A stretch of 64,000 bases of DNA. It comes from Deinococcus radiopugnans ATCC 19172 (GTDB lineage: Bacteria > Deinococcota > Deinococci > Deinococcales > Deinococcaceae). The stretch is taken from the NCBI RefSeq assembly GCF_006335125.1, contig NZ_VDMO01000015.1, forward strand, positions 51,801 through 115,800. Reading direction: 5' to 3'. Under the pieces are notes generated by a model that saw nothing but the letters and a program-made list of their open reading frames with translations, was not told where the DNA came from and did not search any database. The position numbers and the translations under genes were made by a program. Shown in pieces: positions 43,471-53,226 of the stretch (positions within the stretch are counted from its first letter, which is position 1; each line of letters begins with the position of its first letter).

Positions 43471-44249
43471 CGGGGACGCGGCAACTGGGACTGGTCTTCG
43501 TGGGATTGCTGCTCATCAGCATGGTGCTGACGCGCTTTCAGGTGGTGCCCCCCACCGCGCTGCGCTCGGTCACCGCGCCGATCTCGCAGGTGGGGGTGGT
43601 GGTGGCCGACAACCTGCGCCGCGCCGTAACCACCGTGACCCAGCAGCGCGACCTGCGCGCCGAGCTTGCCCGCCTGCAGACAGAAAACGACGTGCTGCGC
43701 CAGCGCAACGAGCTGTTGACCCGTGAAGCCGGGCGACTGAAACAGCTGGAGATCATCACCCGCACGCAGGCCCCCAACGCGCTGGGCATCGCGCAGGTGG
43801 TCGCCGTCGATCCCAGTCCGCTGCTGTCGCGCCTGACGCTGAACCGGGGCACGCGTGACGGCGTGCGGGTGCGGATGCCCGTCACGGTGCCCGGCGGACT
43901 GGTGGGGCAGGTCACCGGGGTCAGTGCCCGGACGGCCACGGTGGTCTCGCTGGTGGACCCGGAAAGCACGGTGGGCGTCACCCTGCAGGGCGGCGGGGGC
44001 GGGCGCGGGCTGGCGCACGGCGTGCCGCCGGATCGCCTGCGCGCCGAGTTCTCGCGCAGCGTGCCGATCAAGGTGGGCGACGTGCTGGTCACGTCCAGCC
44101 TGGGCGGCGTGTACCCGGTGGGGGTGCGGGTCGGCAAGGTCGAACAGGTGCTGCCGCTGGGGCCGAACGACGTGAACCGCTCGGTGATCGTCCGGCCCGC
44201 CGTGGACCTGGGCGTGGTGGAAGACGTGACGATTCTGGAGGGGTTGTAA
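43467..44249 (+). CDS. mreC: Rod shape-determining protein MreC
   Basis: A 260-residue bitopic protein. One helix (LGLVFVGLLLISMVLTRF, about 7-24) is followed by an extracytoplasmic coiled coil (about 60-100, ELARLQTENDVLRQRNELLTREAGRLKQL). The MreC beta domain comes next, with LTLNRGTRDGVRVRMPV, GGLVGQVTGVS and VGDVLVTSSLGGVYPVGVRVGKV. It scaffolds the lateral wall synthesis complex with MreD and PBP2. The start overlaps the maf stop. No mreB is in the window. Confidence 0.94.
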   Translation: MTGTRQLGLVFVGLLLISMVLTRFQVVPPTALRSVTAPISQVGVVVADNLRRAVTTVTQQRDLRAELARLQTENDVLRQRNELLTREAGRLKQLEIITRTQAPNALGIAQVVAVDPSPLLSRLTLNRGTRDGVRVRMPVTVPGGLVGQVTGVSARTATVVSLVDPESTVGVTLQGGGGGRGLAHGVPPDRLRAEFSRSVPIKVGDVLVTSSLGGVYPVGVRVGKVEQVLPLGPNDVNRSVIVRPAVDLGVVEDVTILEGL

Positions 44250-44269
44250 TGGACGGGCGGCGATGCTGA
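44249..44269 (+). other. Six-codon mini-ORF coupling mreC to mreD
   Basis: ATG GAC GGG CGG CGA TGC TGA begins within the mreC stop (TAATG) and ends 4 nt past the mreD ATG. It may carry ribosomes from mreC to mreD. Confidence 0.35.
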
Positions 44270-44883
44270 GCCGGCGGGGGCTGGGCCAACGTGGAATGGG
44301 CGGCGGACGGTTCAATCGCGGCGGCCTGGGCCGGGGCGCCCTGGGGCCGCGCGCCAGCCTGCCGCAGCGTGGCCCGGCGCGGGTCTTCCGGGCCGTCGTG
44401 TACGCCGCGCTGCTGATTGCCGCCCAGGGGTTGCTGTCCCGCCTGGCGGACTCGGCTGGCCTGGCTGCCCCGGATCTGTTCCTGCTGACCGCCGTGGCCC
44501 TGGCGTGGCGCATGGCTCCGGCGTGGGCGCTGGTGGCCGCCTACGGCGTGGGCCTGAGCCAGGATCTGCTGGGCGGCGGCGTGCTGGGCCTGCACGCGGC
44601 GGGCCTGGCCGGGGCGGTGCTGCTGGTGCTGCTGATCCGGCGCTACGTCGCCGATTCCGGTCCGTTGCAGGTTGTGCTGAGCGTGGTCGGCGCGGTGGCG
44701 GGCGAGTGGCTGACCTTCGGGCTGCTGGCGTACTGGCTGCGCTCGAACCTGATCACGGTCAACCTGCTGCTCACCACGATTCCCAGCCTGCTGATCGGTA
44801 CACTGCTGGCGTATCCGCTGTGGGAGTGGGCCGTGCGCTGGGGCATCGGGCCCCGTCCCGGCCCCCAGGAGAAACTGGCGTGA
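44263..44883 (+). CDS. mreD: Rod shape-determining protein MreD
   Basis: A 206-residue membrane protein. The first ~40 residues are basic and glycine-rich; five or so helices follow, including FLLTAVALAWRMAPAWALVAAYGVGLSQDLL (the G..QD motif typical of MreD) and LLTTIPSLLIGTLLAYPLWEW. It works with MreC in the elongation complex. It lies 13 bp after mreC and 67 bp before the PBP2 gene. Confidence 0.88.
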   Translation: MLSRRGLGQRGMGGGRFNRGGLGRGALGPRASLPQRGPARVFRAVVYAALLIAAQGLLSRLADSAGLAAPDLFLLTAVALAWRMAPAWALVAAYGVGLSQDLLGGGVLGLHAAGLAGAVLLVLLIRRYVADSGPLQVVLSVVGAVAGEWLTFGLLAYWLRSNLITVNLLLTTIPSLLIGTLLAYPLWEWAVRWGIGPRPGPQEKLA

Positions 44884-44950
44884 AAGAGAACAGATCGGCA
44901 GGCTCCTGGATGTGGAGGGTGGGGCACAGTCCCCTGGATGTGGTCCCCTT

Positions 44951-47041
44951 ATGAGCCGCGCCGAGCATCCCCTGCACCGTCCCGACCGGCCGCACGAGCG
45001 GCTGAAGCGTGAGCGACGGCGGGCCGCACCCAAAGCCGACAAAAAGGGTGGCAGCAAAGCTGGGGCCATCGGCAACGGGGCCGGGCGGGTGGGCTGGGTG
45101 GCCCTCGCCTTCAGCCTGGGCCTGCTGGGGCTGGGCGCGCGGCTGTATACCCTGCAGGTCACGCAGCACAGCCAGTACGCGGTGCAGTCGGCCAGCAACT
45201 TCCAGCGCGACGAGGTGATCCGCGCCCTGCGCGGCGAGATCCGCACCCGCGACGGCGTCCTGCTCGCCACCAACCGGCTGGCCGTCGATCTGGTGTACAC
45301 CGGGCGCCGGGTTTCCGAACGCGCCGAGGCCATTCCCGCCTGGGACAAGATCATCTACCTGGCGGGTATTAAACCGGAGGCCCTACAGGACGGCCAGCCC
45401 CGCGAACCGGATTTCAAGAAGGAAACCGAGACCGTGCTGGCGCGCAACGTGCCGCAGGAAAAACTGGCCGCCCTCTACGAGTACACCGTCCTGATTCCCA
45501 GCCTGGAACTGCGCGAGCGCGTCGAGCGCATCTACCCCGAGGGCAAGATGGCCGCGCACCTGCTGGGCTACGTGCAGGAGGCCAATGACCGTCAGGTCAA
45601 GGAGGACGGCTACACGGTCGGCGATCTGGTGGGCCGCTCCGGGCTGGAATACAGCCTGCAAAAGACGCTGGAAGGCAAGAACGGCGTACTGCGGCGCGAG
45701 GTCACGGCGACGGGCCGCCCCCTCACCGAGCGCGTGATCGATCCGGGCACGCGCGGCCAGGACGTGGTGCTGACCATCGACAGCCGCCTGCAACGTGCCG
45801 CCGAGGACGCCCTGCGCGCGGGACTGGCCGACGTGAACGAGGGCCGCAAGAAGTACGGCAAGCCGCCCGAGCCCTTCACGCGCGGCGCGGTGATCGCCAT
45901 TGATCCACGCTCAGGGCAGGTGCTGGCGATGGCGTCGAGCCCGGCCTACGATCCCAACTGGTTCTCGCGGGTGCCCAGCCCGGACCCGGCGGCCAAGAAC
46001 TGGGCGATTGACCCGAACCGCAAGGACGCCGCGCTGGACGCCGTGACCAGCAACCGGGTGGTACAGGCCTACAACCCCGGCAGCGTCTTCAAGATCGCCA
46101 CCACGCTGATGTACGTCGAGCGCTGGGGCAATTTCTCGCTGTCGTGCGCGCCCACGTACTATTTCGGGCGGGCGCGCTTCAACAACTGGTCCCACACCAA
46201 CCTGGGTGTGGTGGACGGGCGCAAGGCCATCGCCTTCTCGTGCAACCCGTGGTACTACGATTCGGCGGTGCGGGCCACGCCTGGGGTGTACTCGCGCCAG
46301 CTCAAGTCCCGCCTGACCGAGCTGGGGTTTGGCCGCCCCACCGGTCTGGAAATTGTGGGTGAGAAGACCGGCACCCTGACCGACATCGACGACTACACCA
46401 CGCCGGAGCATCCGTGGTATCCCGGCTCGGGCCTGAACATGAGCATCGGCCAGGGCGACGTGCTGGTCACGCCCGCACAGCTGGTCAAGGTGCTGTCCAC
46501 TGTGATCAACGAGGGCCAGGAGCGCCCGCTGACGGTGATTCAGGCCGAGGGCGGCCAGGCCCCGGTGCGCCCGGCCCCCACCAGCGTGGTCCGGGGCGGC
46601 AACACCGACGTGTTCAAGTTCGTCAAGGAGGGCATGGACTGGACCGTCAGCATTCCCGGCGGCACGGCCAGCACCAAGCTGGGCAAGCATCTGTTCCCGG
46701 TGTCCACGGCAGGCAAGACCGGTACCGCCGAGAACGGCATGAGCGCCCGCCCCGACAAGGGCTATGCCTATACCCACGCGTGGTACGAGGGCTACGGCCC
46801 GCTGGACAGCCCCACCTTCGCCGTGGTGGCCTTCTTCCAGAACGGCGGCGAGGGCTACGGCCCTGGTATCAACGCAGTCAAGCGCATGTTCGCGGCGCGC
46901 TGGTGCGTCAAGCTGGACGACACCAGCAGGCTCAGCGCCCTGCCGCTGGACCAGCAGCAGCCCTGCCTGGGCGAACTGGACCACATGCGCGAGGTCTACA
47001 AGATTCGTGCCGAGCGGGAGGCGGCATCGGCACAGCCGTAG
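44951..47041 (+). CDS. mrdA: Penicillin-binding protein 2 (elongation transpeptidase)
   Basis: Cross-links peptidoglycan during lateral growth. The 696-residue class B PBP has a basic N-terminal tail, one helix (GWVALAFSLGLLGLGARLYTLQV), the dimerisation region (about 85-290) with RGEIRTRDGVLLATN, and the transpeptidase. The latter shows S378-V-F-K381, S430-C-N432 and K589-T-G-T. It follows mreC-mreD, as expected for mrdA. The ATG at 44951 is chosen; an in-frame GTG at 44912 would add 13 residues. No rodA follows. About 40 bp later a convergent gene ends. Confidence 0.93.
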   Translation: MSRAEHPLHRPDRPHERLKRERRRAAPKADKKGGSKAGAIGNGAGRVGWVALAFSLGLLGLGARLYTLQVTQHSQYAVQSASNFQRDEVIRALRGEIRTRDGVLLATNRLAVDLVYTGRRVSERAEAIPAWDKIIYLAGIKPEALQDGQPREPDFKKETETVLARNVPQEKLAALYEYTVLIPSLELRERVERIYPEGKMAAHLLGYVQEANDRQVKEDGYTVGDLVGRSGLEYSLQKTLEGKNGVLRREVTATGRPLTERVIDPGTRGQDVVLTIDSRLQRAAEDALRAGLADVNEGRKKYGKPPEPFTRGAVIAIDPRSGQVLAMASSPAYDPNWFSRVPSPDPAAKNWAIDPNRKDAALDAVTSNRVVQAYNPGSVFKIATTLMYVERWGNFSLSCAPTYYFGRARFNNWSHTNLGVVDGRKAIAFSCNPWYYDSAVRATPGVYSRQLKSRLTELGFGRPTGLEIVGEKTGTLTDIDDYTTPEHPWYPGSGLNMSIGQGDVLVTPAQLVKVLSTVINEGQERPLTVIQAEGGQAPVRPAPTSVVRGGNTDVFKFVKEGMDWTVSIPGGTASTKLGKHLFPVSTAGKTGTAENGMSARPDKGYAYTHAWYEGYGPLDSPTFAVVAFFQNGGEGYGPGINAVKRMFAARWCVKLDDTSRLSALPLDQQQPCLGELDHMREVYKIRAEREAASAQP

Positions 47042-47078
47042 CGGCGGTCACACACCCACAAGTCGGCATCCGTAGGGG

Positions 47079-48005
47079 CTAGCGCACGCTGCAGGTGAAT
47101 TCGGGGGCGCTGCGGCAGACGATGGTGGTGTCCTCGCGAGCCTTAACCCGCACCAGCAGGGTTTCGGCACGCAGGGCCGGGTCCAGCGGCACCACGTTGA
47201 CGTTGCTCACGCCGGGGCGGACCCGCACGCGCAGAGGGGTTGTGCCCGCCCCCTGCCCGTCAATCAACACGCGGGCAGGCGTGTCGCTGTCCACCCGCAG
47301 GCTCCCGGTCTCGGGCCGCAGCTCGGCCCTGACCCTGACGGTGGCGTCCGGCTGCACGTTTACGGTCTGCGACACCGCGTCAAAGCCGGGACGGGACACC
47401 ACCACGGTCACCGTTCCCTCGGGCACGTCGTGCAGGGTCAGCGGGGCGGTGCCCACGCGGCGGCCGCCAATCCGCACCTCCGCGCCGGGCCGTGAGGCGG
47501 TGACCTCCAGCGTGCCAAAGTTCACCACGCGGTAGACCGTGGTGGCCACCGTGTAGCTGCCGGCGGGCTGGCCAGCCGTGCCCTGCTGCACCACACGCGC
47601 CACCTCGTCCAGGGTTTGCGCCCCCGCCGCCGCGCCCAGATCCAGCGGGGCCAGGCTGGTCACCGTAAAGATCTGCGTGAAGCCTGCCGTTCCTGGAAGC
47701 GGCACCGACACGGGTACGTCCGCCGGGACGGCCCCCACGGCAAGAACCTGCGCGCCGCCGGACTGCGGCACCACCACAGCGGTCACGAACGCGGGGCGGT
47801 CGCTGCGCAGTTGCAGGGCCGCCGGACCGGGTGCGCGGTACAGGCCTTCCTCGCCCGTGGCCGCCGCCACCGGGGCGGGCCGCAGGCTGGCCTGCACCTG
47901 CACCTGCGCCCCGGGTTGCGCCCGCAGCGGCGCGGGCACACACGCGCCCAGCAGGCCGGTGAGCAGGGCACCCAGGGACAGCAGACGGACGGCGCGGCTC
48001 TTCAT
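47079..48005 (-). CDS. PEGA-domain lipoprotein
   Basis: A 308-residue exported protein with a lipobox LLGAC (Cys near residue 21), so probably lipid-anchored. Residues ~35-165 hold an Ala/Pro-rich part and a DUF4384-like beta domain (QLRSDRPAFVTAVVV). Two PEGA repeats follow: GTLEVTASRPGAEVRIGGRRVGTAPLTLHDVPEGTVTV and GSLRVDSDTPARVLIDGQGAGTTPLRVRVRPG. PEGA modules are found in surface proteins and bind wall or protein partners. The last residues contain two cysteines (VCRSAPEFTC) that may pair. A TATTCT -10 box lies 6 nt before the ATG. Confidence 0.82.
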   Translation of the reverse strand: MKSRAVRLLSLGALLTGLLGACVPAPLRAQPGAQVQVQASLRPAPVAAATGEEGLYRAPGPAALQLRSDRPAFVTAVVVPQSGGAQVLAVGAVPADVPVSVPLPGTAGFTQIFTVTSLAPLDLGAAAGAQTLDEVARVVQQGTAGQPAGSYTVATTVYRVVNFGTLEVTASRPGAEVRIGGRRVGTAPLTLHDVPEGTVTVVVSRPGFDAVSQTVNVQPDATVRVRAELRPETGSLRVDSDTPARVLIDGQGAGTTPLRVRVRPGVSNVNVVPLDPALRAETLLVRVKAREDTTIVCRSAPEFTCSVR

Positions 48006-48011
48006 GCTCCC

Positions 48012-48017
48012 AGAATA
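48012..48017 (-). promoter_or_regulatory. -10 box of PEGA lipoprotein gene
   Basis: TATTCT on the minus strand, 6 nt before the ATG at 48005. Confidence 0.6.
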
Positions 48018-48065
48018 GAAGATCGCCGCCAGACAAAACGGCATCCACACACCAAAAATCCCAAC

Positions 48066-48097
48066 AAAAAACTGACCCCGGAGACAACCGGAGTCAG
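48066..48097 (-). terminator. Intrinsic terminator (minus strand)
   Basis: CTGACTCCGG pairs with CCGGGGTCAG (one G-T wobble), followed by TTTTTT. It is 32 bp after the stop of the gene ending at 48129. Confidence 0.85.
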
Positions 48098-48128
48098 CGC
48101 AGTGTGCTCAGCGCGTCGCGCCTGACGT

Positions 48129-48626
<498 letters not shown>

Positions 48627-48723
48627 AACGTCGGTCATCTTAGGCCGTACCCTGGCAGGCGTCCACGCCCCTCCCCACCTAATCAACGTTGCGTAAAGGC
48701 AATGTAAAGGAGCTTACCTTCAG

Positions 48724-50499
48724 ATGAGGATCCCCCTGTTTTCTACCCCTGGCAAATCAACGGCCCTGACCCTGGCCCTTCTGTGTGCTGGCGCGGCCTT
48801 TCCGGTGGCCCTGGCCCAGACCGGCGCCGTTCCGGCCGCTTCCGCCGCCACCCTCGCCCCACAGTTCAAGGCCCCCAAAATCGACTGGAGCCGGGAGCTG
48901 CGCGTGATCTCGGGCGTCTCGGTGGCGCCGGGCGGGGATCTGGTGTTTATCGGCAGCGACGCCCGCATCCACCGCACCGACGCCGAGGGCAACGAGCGCT
49001 GGAACTACGCGGCGGGCGACCTGGGCCGCGCGTACCCGGTCCTGACCCCGCAGGGCGGCGTGATCGCGGCCAGCTACGACGATTCGGTGTACGCGCTGGA
49101 CCCGGCGGGCAAACTGCTGTGGAAAGTCCGGCTGGACGGCGACATCTTCGCCACGCCCGCCCTGCGTCCCGATGGCAGCGTGATTGTCGCCACGGCGGGC
49201 GGCACCGTTCACGCCCTGAGCACCGAGGGCAAGACGCTGTGGACCGTCAAGGCCGGAGCGCCGGTGTTCAGCAGCCCGGCCATCGCGCGGGACGGCACCA
49301 TCTACCTGGGTACCCAGGGCAGTCAGCTGCTTGCGCTGACTCCGGAGGGCAAGCTCAAGTGGAGTTTCCGCGCCGGATCGCTGGTGTTCAGCAGCCCGGC
49401 CATCGACGCGGCGGGCAACGTTTACTTCGGGTCCAGTGACCGCAAGCTGTACTCGCTGGACCCGGCAGGCGCCCTGCGCTGGACCCGGCAGACCGGACTG
49501 TTCGTGAACGCCAGTCCCATCGTGACCAGCACGGGGCTGGTGGTGGTGGGCAGCTACGACGGCCGGGTCTACGCGGTGGGTTCAGACGGCAAGGACGCCT
49601 GGACCTACGCGGCAGGAGCGCCCATCACTGCCCCCGCCGCCGAACTCAGCGACGGCACGGTGGTGGTGCCCGATCTGAGCGGCACGCTGCACGCCATCGG
49701 CACCGCCGGTCAGCCGCTGTGGCAACTGGGGACGGGCAAGAAGATGGACCTGGGCGTCAGCGTCAGCGACGCGGGCACGCTGTACTTCGTCACCGAGGGC
49801 GGCCGGCTGAATGCCCTGAAGGGCCAGCGCCCGCTGGCGGTGGGACCGTGGACCACCTTCCACGCCCTGCCCAGCGCGGTGGGCCGCGCGCCCAGTCCAC
49901 AGGAGCTGACGGCGGCCACGCAGGCCCGTCAGCGGGCAGCGGGGGCGGTGCTGACTGCCCTGACGCCGCTGGCCCCGGTGGCCACGGCGCCGGCTGCTGC
50001 GCCCACGCCGACAGTCCCCACGCCAGCAGTGCCGGCGCCCACCGCCCCCACTGCCCAGGTGCCCGCCGGCAAGCCAGCACCCGCGCAATCCACCCCGCCG
50101 CAGCCCACGCTCCCGCAACCCGTGCCGGTGCTGACGCCGCAGCAGCAGGCGATCGTGGCCGCCGGGGTGGCCCGCGCCTCGAACGGCCAGATCTACCTGC
50201 CGCTGAGCGCGAGTGCCGGGGCGCTGGGGCTGGCCGTCAGCAGCGTGACCCCGCGCACGGCCAACCTGCTGGTGGACGGCACCCTGCTGCCCGTGACCGT
50301 GAAGGTCTTCAACAACGTGCCTTTCGTGCCGCTCGCGGCGCTGGCCGCCCTGCCGGGCACGGCGGCACGGCTCGATCTGACCCCCGCTCCCGCCGTGACC
50401 CTGACCCGTGCGGAACAGGACATCACCTTTCCCATCCGTGTGGTGCAACTCGTCCCGCTGCGCGGGCAGCCGGAATTTCCGGGCGTGCTGAGGAAGTAG
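48724..50499 (+). CDS. Secreted PQQ-like beta-propeller protein with stalk-like C-terminal domain
   Basis: A 591-residue exported protein. The signal peptide ends near ALAQ (about 32). Residues ~50-375 contain seven or eight propeller blades of the PQQ-repeat type (DGSVIVATAGGTVHALSTEGKTLW, DGTIYLGTQGSQLLALTPEGKLKW and so on), without residues obviously fit for PQQ or metal. A Pro/Ala linker (about 415-465) follows, and a C-terminal region with GQIYLPLSASAGALGLAV and NNVPFVPLAAL resembles copper-amine-oxidase-like stalk domains. The role may be surface binding or assembly. AAGGAG lies upstream; the gene ends before a perfect terminator. Confidence 0.85.
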   Translation: MRIPLFSTPGKSTALTLALLCAGAAFPVALAQTGAVPAASAATLAPQFKAPKIDWSRELRVISGVSVAPGGDLVFIGSDARIHRTDAEGNERWNYAAGDLGRAYPVLTPQGGVIAASYDDSVYALDPAGKLLWKVRLDGDIFATPALRPDGSVIVATAGGTVHALSTEGKTLWTVKAGAPVFSSPAIARDGTIYLGTQGSQLLALTPEGKLKWSFRAGSLVFSSPAIDAAGNVYFGSSDRKLYSLDPAGALRWTRQTGLFVNASPIVTSTGLVVVGSYDGRVYAVGSDGKDAWTYAAGAPITAPAAELSDGTVVVPDLSGTLHAIGTAGQPLWQLGTGKKMDLGVSVSDAGTLYFVTEGGRLNALKGQRPLAVGPWTTFHALPSAVGRAPSPQELTAATQARQRAAGAVLTALTPLAPVATAPAAAPTPTVPTPAVPAPTAPTAQVPAGKPAPAQSTPPQPTLPQPVPVLTPQQQAIVAAGVARASNGQIYLPLSASAGALGLAVSSVTPRTANLLVDGTLLPVTVKVFNNVPFVPLAALAALPGTAARLDLTPAPAVTLTRAEQDITFPIRVVQLVPLRGQPEFPGVLRK

Positions 50500-50526
50500 A
50501 GGGTTCTTCCGTCCCGAACCGTCAAG

Positions 50527-50554
50527 ACACCCGCCAGTCGTGGCGGGTGTTTTC
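50527..50554 (+). terminator. Intrinsic terminator of propeller gene
   Basis: ACACCCGCCA-gtcg-TGGCGGGTGT, a perfect 10-bp stem, followed by TTTTC. Confidence 0.9.
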
Positions 50555-50611
50555 TGGGTCTGAAGTGCGGCGAACTCGGATCCCGACGGCTCCTGACCGC
50601 ATTACGGCTGT

Positions 50612-51094
50612 TTACTGCCGGCGGGCCTGATCCGGAACCAGCAAGGTCCGCAGGGTCAGGTTGCCTCCCCACACGCCCCGCAGGCTGTTCTGAATGGCCG
50701 AGTCGCGCACGGCCGCGTACAGCGTGGGCGGCATGTTGACCGAGGGGTACACGCCGGTGGTGCCGGCCGGCGTGACCCGCAGGTCCAGTGGAAAGCCCAG
50801 CGCCACGGTGGCGATCAGCACGCCGCCCAGGACAAAACCGCCCAGCCCTCCGGCCAGCAGGTGCCACGGCTGCTCTGCCGGGTGGGGCAGCAGGCGCACG
50901 ATGATCACGGCGCTGCCCAGCCCCAGCACCAGGGCCGCCGCCGCCGTGACCAGCGGGCTGCCCAGCGAGCCTGCCAGCCAGCAGATGGTGAGGCCCAGCA
51001 GGCCCCAGGCCAGTCCGGCCAGGCCGCGCCGCGCCCCCAGCGCGGTCATCACGGCCCACAGGGTCACGAGCAGGGCATCAAACCAGGTCATCAC
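50612..51094 (-). CDS. CvpA-like membrane protein
   Basis: A 160-residue protein with three to four helices in the first 100 residues ([53 protein letters not shown] and [19 protein letters not shown]), followed by an outer segment. The N-terminal WFD...ARRG pattern and layout fit the CvpA/colicin V production family, loosely. The family has roles in envelope stability but no known reaction. The GTG start at 51094 is 7 nt after a TACACT box; the next codon is an ATG that could also serve. It is divergent from the response regulator. Confidence 0.72.
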   Translation of the reverse strand: MMTWFDALLVTLWAVMTALGARRGLAGLAWGLLGLTICWLAGSLGSPLVTAAAALVLGLGSAVIIVRLLPHPAEQPWHLLAGGLGGFVLGGVLIATVALGFPLDLRVTPAGTTGVYPSVNMPPTLYAAVRDSAIQNSLRGVWGGNLTLRTLLVPDQARRQ

Positions 51095-51101
51095 GCCCCC
51101 G

Positions 51102-51107
51102 AGTGTA
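51102..51107 (-). promoter_or_regulatory. -10 box of CvpA-like gene
   Basis: TACACT on the minus strand, 7 nt before the GTG at 51094. Confidence 0.6.
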
Positions 51108-51216
51108 GCGGCCCGGTCCTTACAGATTGTTTGCAGGGCGCGGCCCGGTCTGACCCGGCGCGGCCCCGTGGCTGGCAAAGGTAGGCTCCCTTTCTCATCT
51201 GTTGTCCGGATGGCCC

Positions 51217-51222
51217 TACACT
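51217..51222 (+). promoter_or_regulatory. -10 box of response regulator gene
   Basis: TACACT, 7 nt before the ATG at 51230. Confidence 0.6.
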
Positions 51223-51229
51223 GCCCGCT

Positions 51230-51874
51230 ATGATTCGTGTTCTGCTCGTCGATGATCATGCGCTGTTTCGTCAGGGGCTGCGCAGCCTGCTGGAGTCCGA
51301 GGGCATGCGCGTGATTGGCGAGGCCGCCAATGGGCGCGAGGCCATCCGCTACGCGGCAGACACCCACCCCGACGTGATTCTCATGGACATCCAGATGCCG
51401 GAACTCGACGGCGTCAAGGCCACCCAGAGCATTCTGGAAATCGATCCCGACGCCCGCGTCATCATGATCACCATGTACCGCCAGGACCGGTATGTCTTCG
51501 AGGCGGTCAAGGCCGGGGCGCGCGGCTACATTCTCAAGGACGCCGACGCGGCCACGCTGCTCGACGCCATCAACCGGGTGGCCGGGGGCGAGGCCCTGCT
51601 GGACGCCGACATGGCCCAGAACGTTCTGGACGATTTCCGCGACAAGCGCGAGGAACTGCCCAGCGAGAAGCACGCGGACCTCAACGAGCGCGAGACCATG
51701 ATCCTGAAATTGCTGGCGCAGGGCTTTTCCAACCAGGACATCGCCCTGCGCCTGGACATCAGCGAGAAGACGGTCCGCAACCGCCTCTCCGAGATCTTTA
51801 CCAAGCTGCAACTCAACAACCGCACCCAGGCCGCGTTGTACGCCATCCGCGAGGGCATCGCCAATCTTGACTAG
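51230..51874 (+). CDS. NarL/FixJ-family response regulator
   Basis: A 214-residue regulator. The receiver domain has the acidic pair D8-D9, phosphoacceptor D53 ([11 protein letters not shown]), the Thr of IMITMYR and the Lys of YILKDADA. The LuxR-type helix-turn-helix is at about 150-205 ([43 protein letters not shown]). No histidine kinase is nearby, so the partner is elsewhere. It reads from its own leaderless promoter. Confidence 0.95.
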   Translation: MIRVLLVDDHALFRQGLRSLLESEGMRVIGEAANGREAIRYAADTHPDVILMDIQMPELDGVKATQSILEIDPDARVIMITMYRQDRYVFEAVKAGARGYILKDADAATLLDAINRVAGGEALLDADMAQNVLDDFRDKREELPSEKHADLNERETMILKLLAQGFSNQDIALRLDISEKTVRNRLSEIFTKLQLNNRTQAALYAIREGIANLD

Positions 51875-52124
51875 GGGGCGCAGGCGGGGCGGGGGAGAGG
51901 CTGCCTCTTCATCACCCCCTGTCACCTTCCGTGCGGGCTGCGGGCGCGAGTGGAGCTTGAACAGTGCGGAGACCGATCTGGCCTACACCGAGCAGGCTTT
52001 CGTGGAATGCCCGGTCTGTCCCCACCGCGTCGAACCCGAGGGTGGGCCGCCGTTCTGTACCCTGCGTCCCGTGAATACGCCGCATCCTTTCGCCGCGCTG
52101 GCCGGGCTGAATGTTCCAGAGTAG
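51867..52124 (+). CDS. Small cysteine-containing protein
   Basis: An 85-residue protein with four cysteines: GCG near residue 25, CPVC (48-51) and FCTL near 64. This is consistent with a zinc-binding ribbon or loop. No family is recognised. The TTG start overlaps the end of the response-regulator gene; starts are uncertain and the N-terminal ~20 residues are low complexity. The stop is 9 bp before the serine-hydrolase gene, suggesting an operon. Confidence 0.5.
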   Translation: MTRGRRRGGGEAASSSPPVTFRAGCGREWSLNSAETDLAYTEQAFVECPVCPHRVEPEGGPPFCTLRPVNTPHPFAALAGLNVPE

Positions 52125-52133
52125 GACGAGGCC

Positions 52134-53009
52134 ATGACCAAACGACACCTGCGGCCCGCCTTGCCCTTTCTCGTCAGCCTGCGTGCCCAGGGCTACGGGG
52201 GAGAGGTGGGGCTGCGCATCTGCGATCTGGTCGGTCAGGAGCTGTTCGCGCTGAATGCGGCGCGGGTGTTCCCGGCGGCCAGCACAATTAAGGTGCCGCT
52301 GCTGGTCCTGGCGCTGGAATGGGCGCAGACCGGGCGGCTGCGACTGGAAGACCGGGTCACGCTGCAGGCCGCCGACCGGGTGCCGGGGGCGGGTGTCCTG
52401 CACGAACTGGGGCCGGGGCTGGCCCTGAGCTGGCGCGACGTTCTGACCCTGATGATCGTCGTCAGCGACAACACCGCCACCAACTTGCTGATCGATCTGT
52501 TGGGCGTGGAAACCGTCAATACGTGGCTGGAGGCGCGCGGCTGGTCCCAGACCCGCCTGGTCGGCGGGCTGCAACTGCCGCCGGAGCGGCGCAACGCGGC
52601 CCAGCGCCGGGGAGAACGCAACTGCACCAGCGCCCTGGAGCAGACGGACCTGCTGGGCCGACTGGTGCGCGGTGAGCTGCTGGATGAGGTTCACACGGCC
52701 CTGGCGCTGGACATTCTGGAGCGGCAACAACTCCGCGACGTGATCGGCCCGGGTCTGCCGCGTGCAGAGAACGGTCAGCCGCTGTACCGTCTGGCCAGTA
52801 AGAGCGGCGAGCTGGACGGCGTGCACCACGACGTGGGCATCCTTTACACGCCACGTCCGCTGGTGGTCGCCCTGCTCAGCGAGGGCGGCGCGGACCACCG
52901 TGAATTGCCCGGCAACCGGGACGTGCAACTGCTGTCGCGAGCACTCTGGCCGCTGCTGGCCACGCTGGGTCAGGTCTACGGCGTTCATGCCGCCGACGGG
53001 GACATTTAA
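52134..53009 (+). CDS. Serine hydrolase of class A beta-lactamase fold, no signal peptide
   Basis: A 291-residue protein. All three active-site boxes are present: S50-T-I-K53, S111-D-N113 and K223-S-G225. [18 protein letters not shown] is the classic class A helix. The Omega-loop Glu that hydrolyses the acyl enzyme is unclear: the region reads LPPERRN without the ExxLN spacing. There is also no signal peptide; the first 30 residues are not hydrophobic enough for export. It may be a cytosolic esterase or peptidase rather than a beta-lactamase. It follows the small Cys protein by 9 bp. Confidence 0.82.
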   Translation: MTKRHLRPALPFLVSLRAQGYGGEVGLRICDLVGQELFALNAARVFPAASTIKVPLLVLALEWAQTGRLRLEDRVTLQAADRVPGAGVLHELGPGLALSWRDVLTLMIVVSDNTATNLLIDLLGVETVNTWLEARGWSQTRLVGGLQLPPERRNAAQRRGERNCTSALEQTDLLGRLVRGELLDEVHTALALDILERQQLRDVIGPGLPRAENGQPLYRLASKSGELDGVHHDVGILYTPRPLVVALLSEGGADHRELPGNRDVQLLSRALWPLLATLGQVYGVHAADGDI

Positions 53010-53226
53010 CCGCCCGGTCAGGCGCATCATGACACTTGCCGAAGTGTCGCTGGACCAGCTGTTTCAGAAGACGCGCCGAGTGCGACGCAGACGGTATCAA
53101 GGGCCCCCGAGGGACGCTGTGGTGCGTGCTATGCTGCTCGCCGATACGGTCAGATTGTCAGCTCGTCGGCATAAGCCCTGAATGGTGCAGAACGTCAGGC
53201 CATTTCATGCGTGAGGGAGAAAGAAC

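Noticed and set aside
52134..53009. Antibiotic-resistance beta-lactamase
   Set aside because: No export signal and no clear deacylation Glu; resistance should not be claimed from the fold alone.
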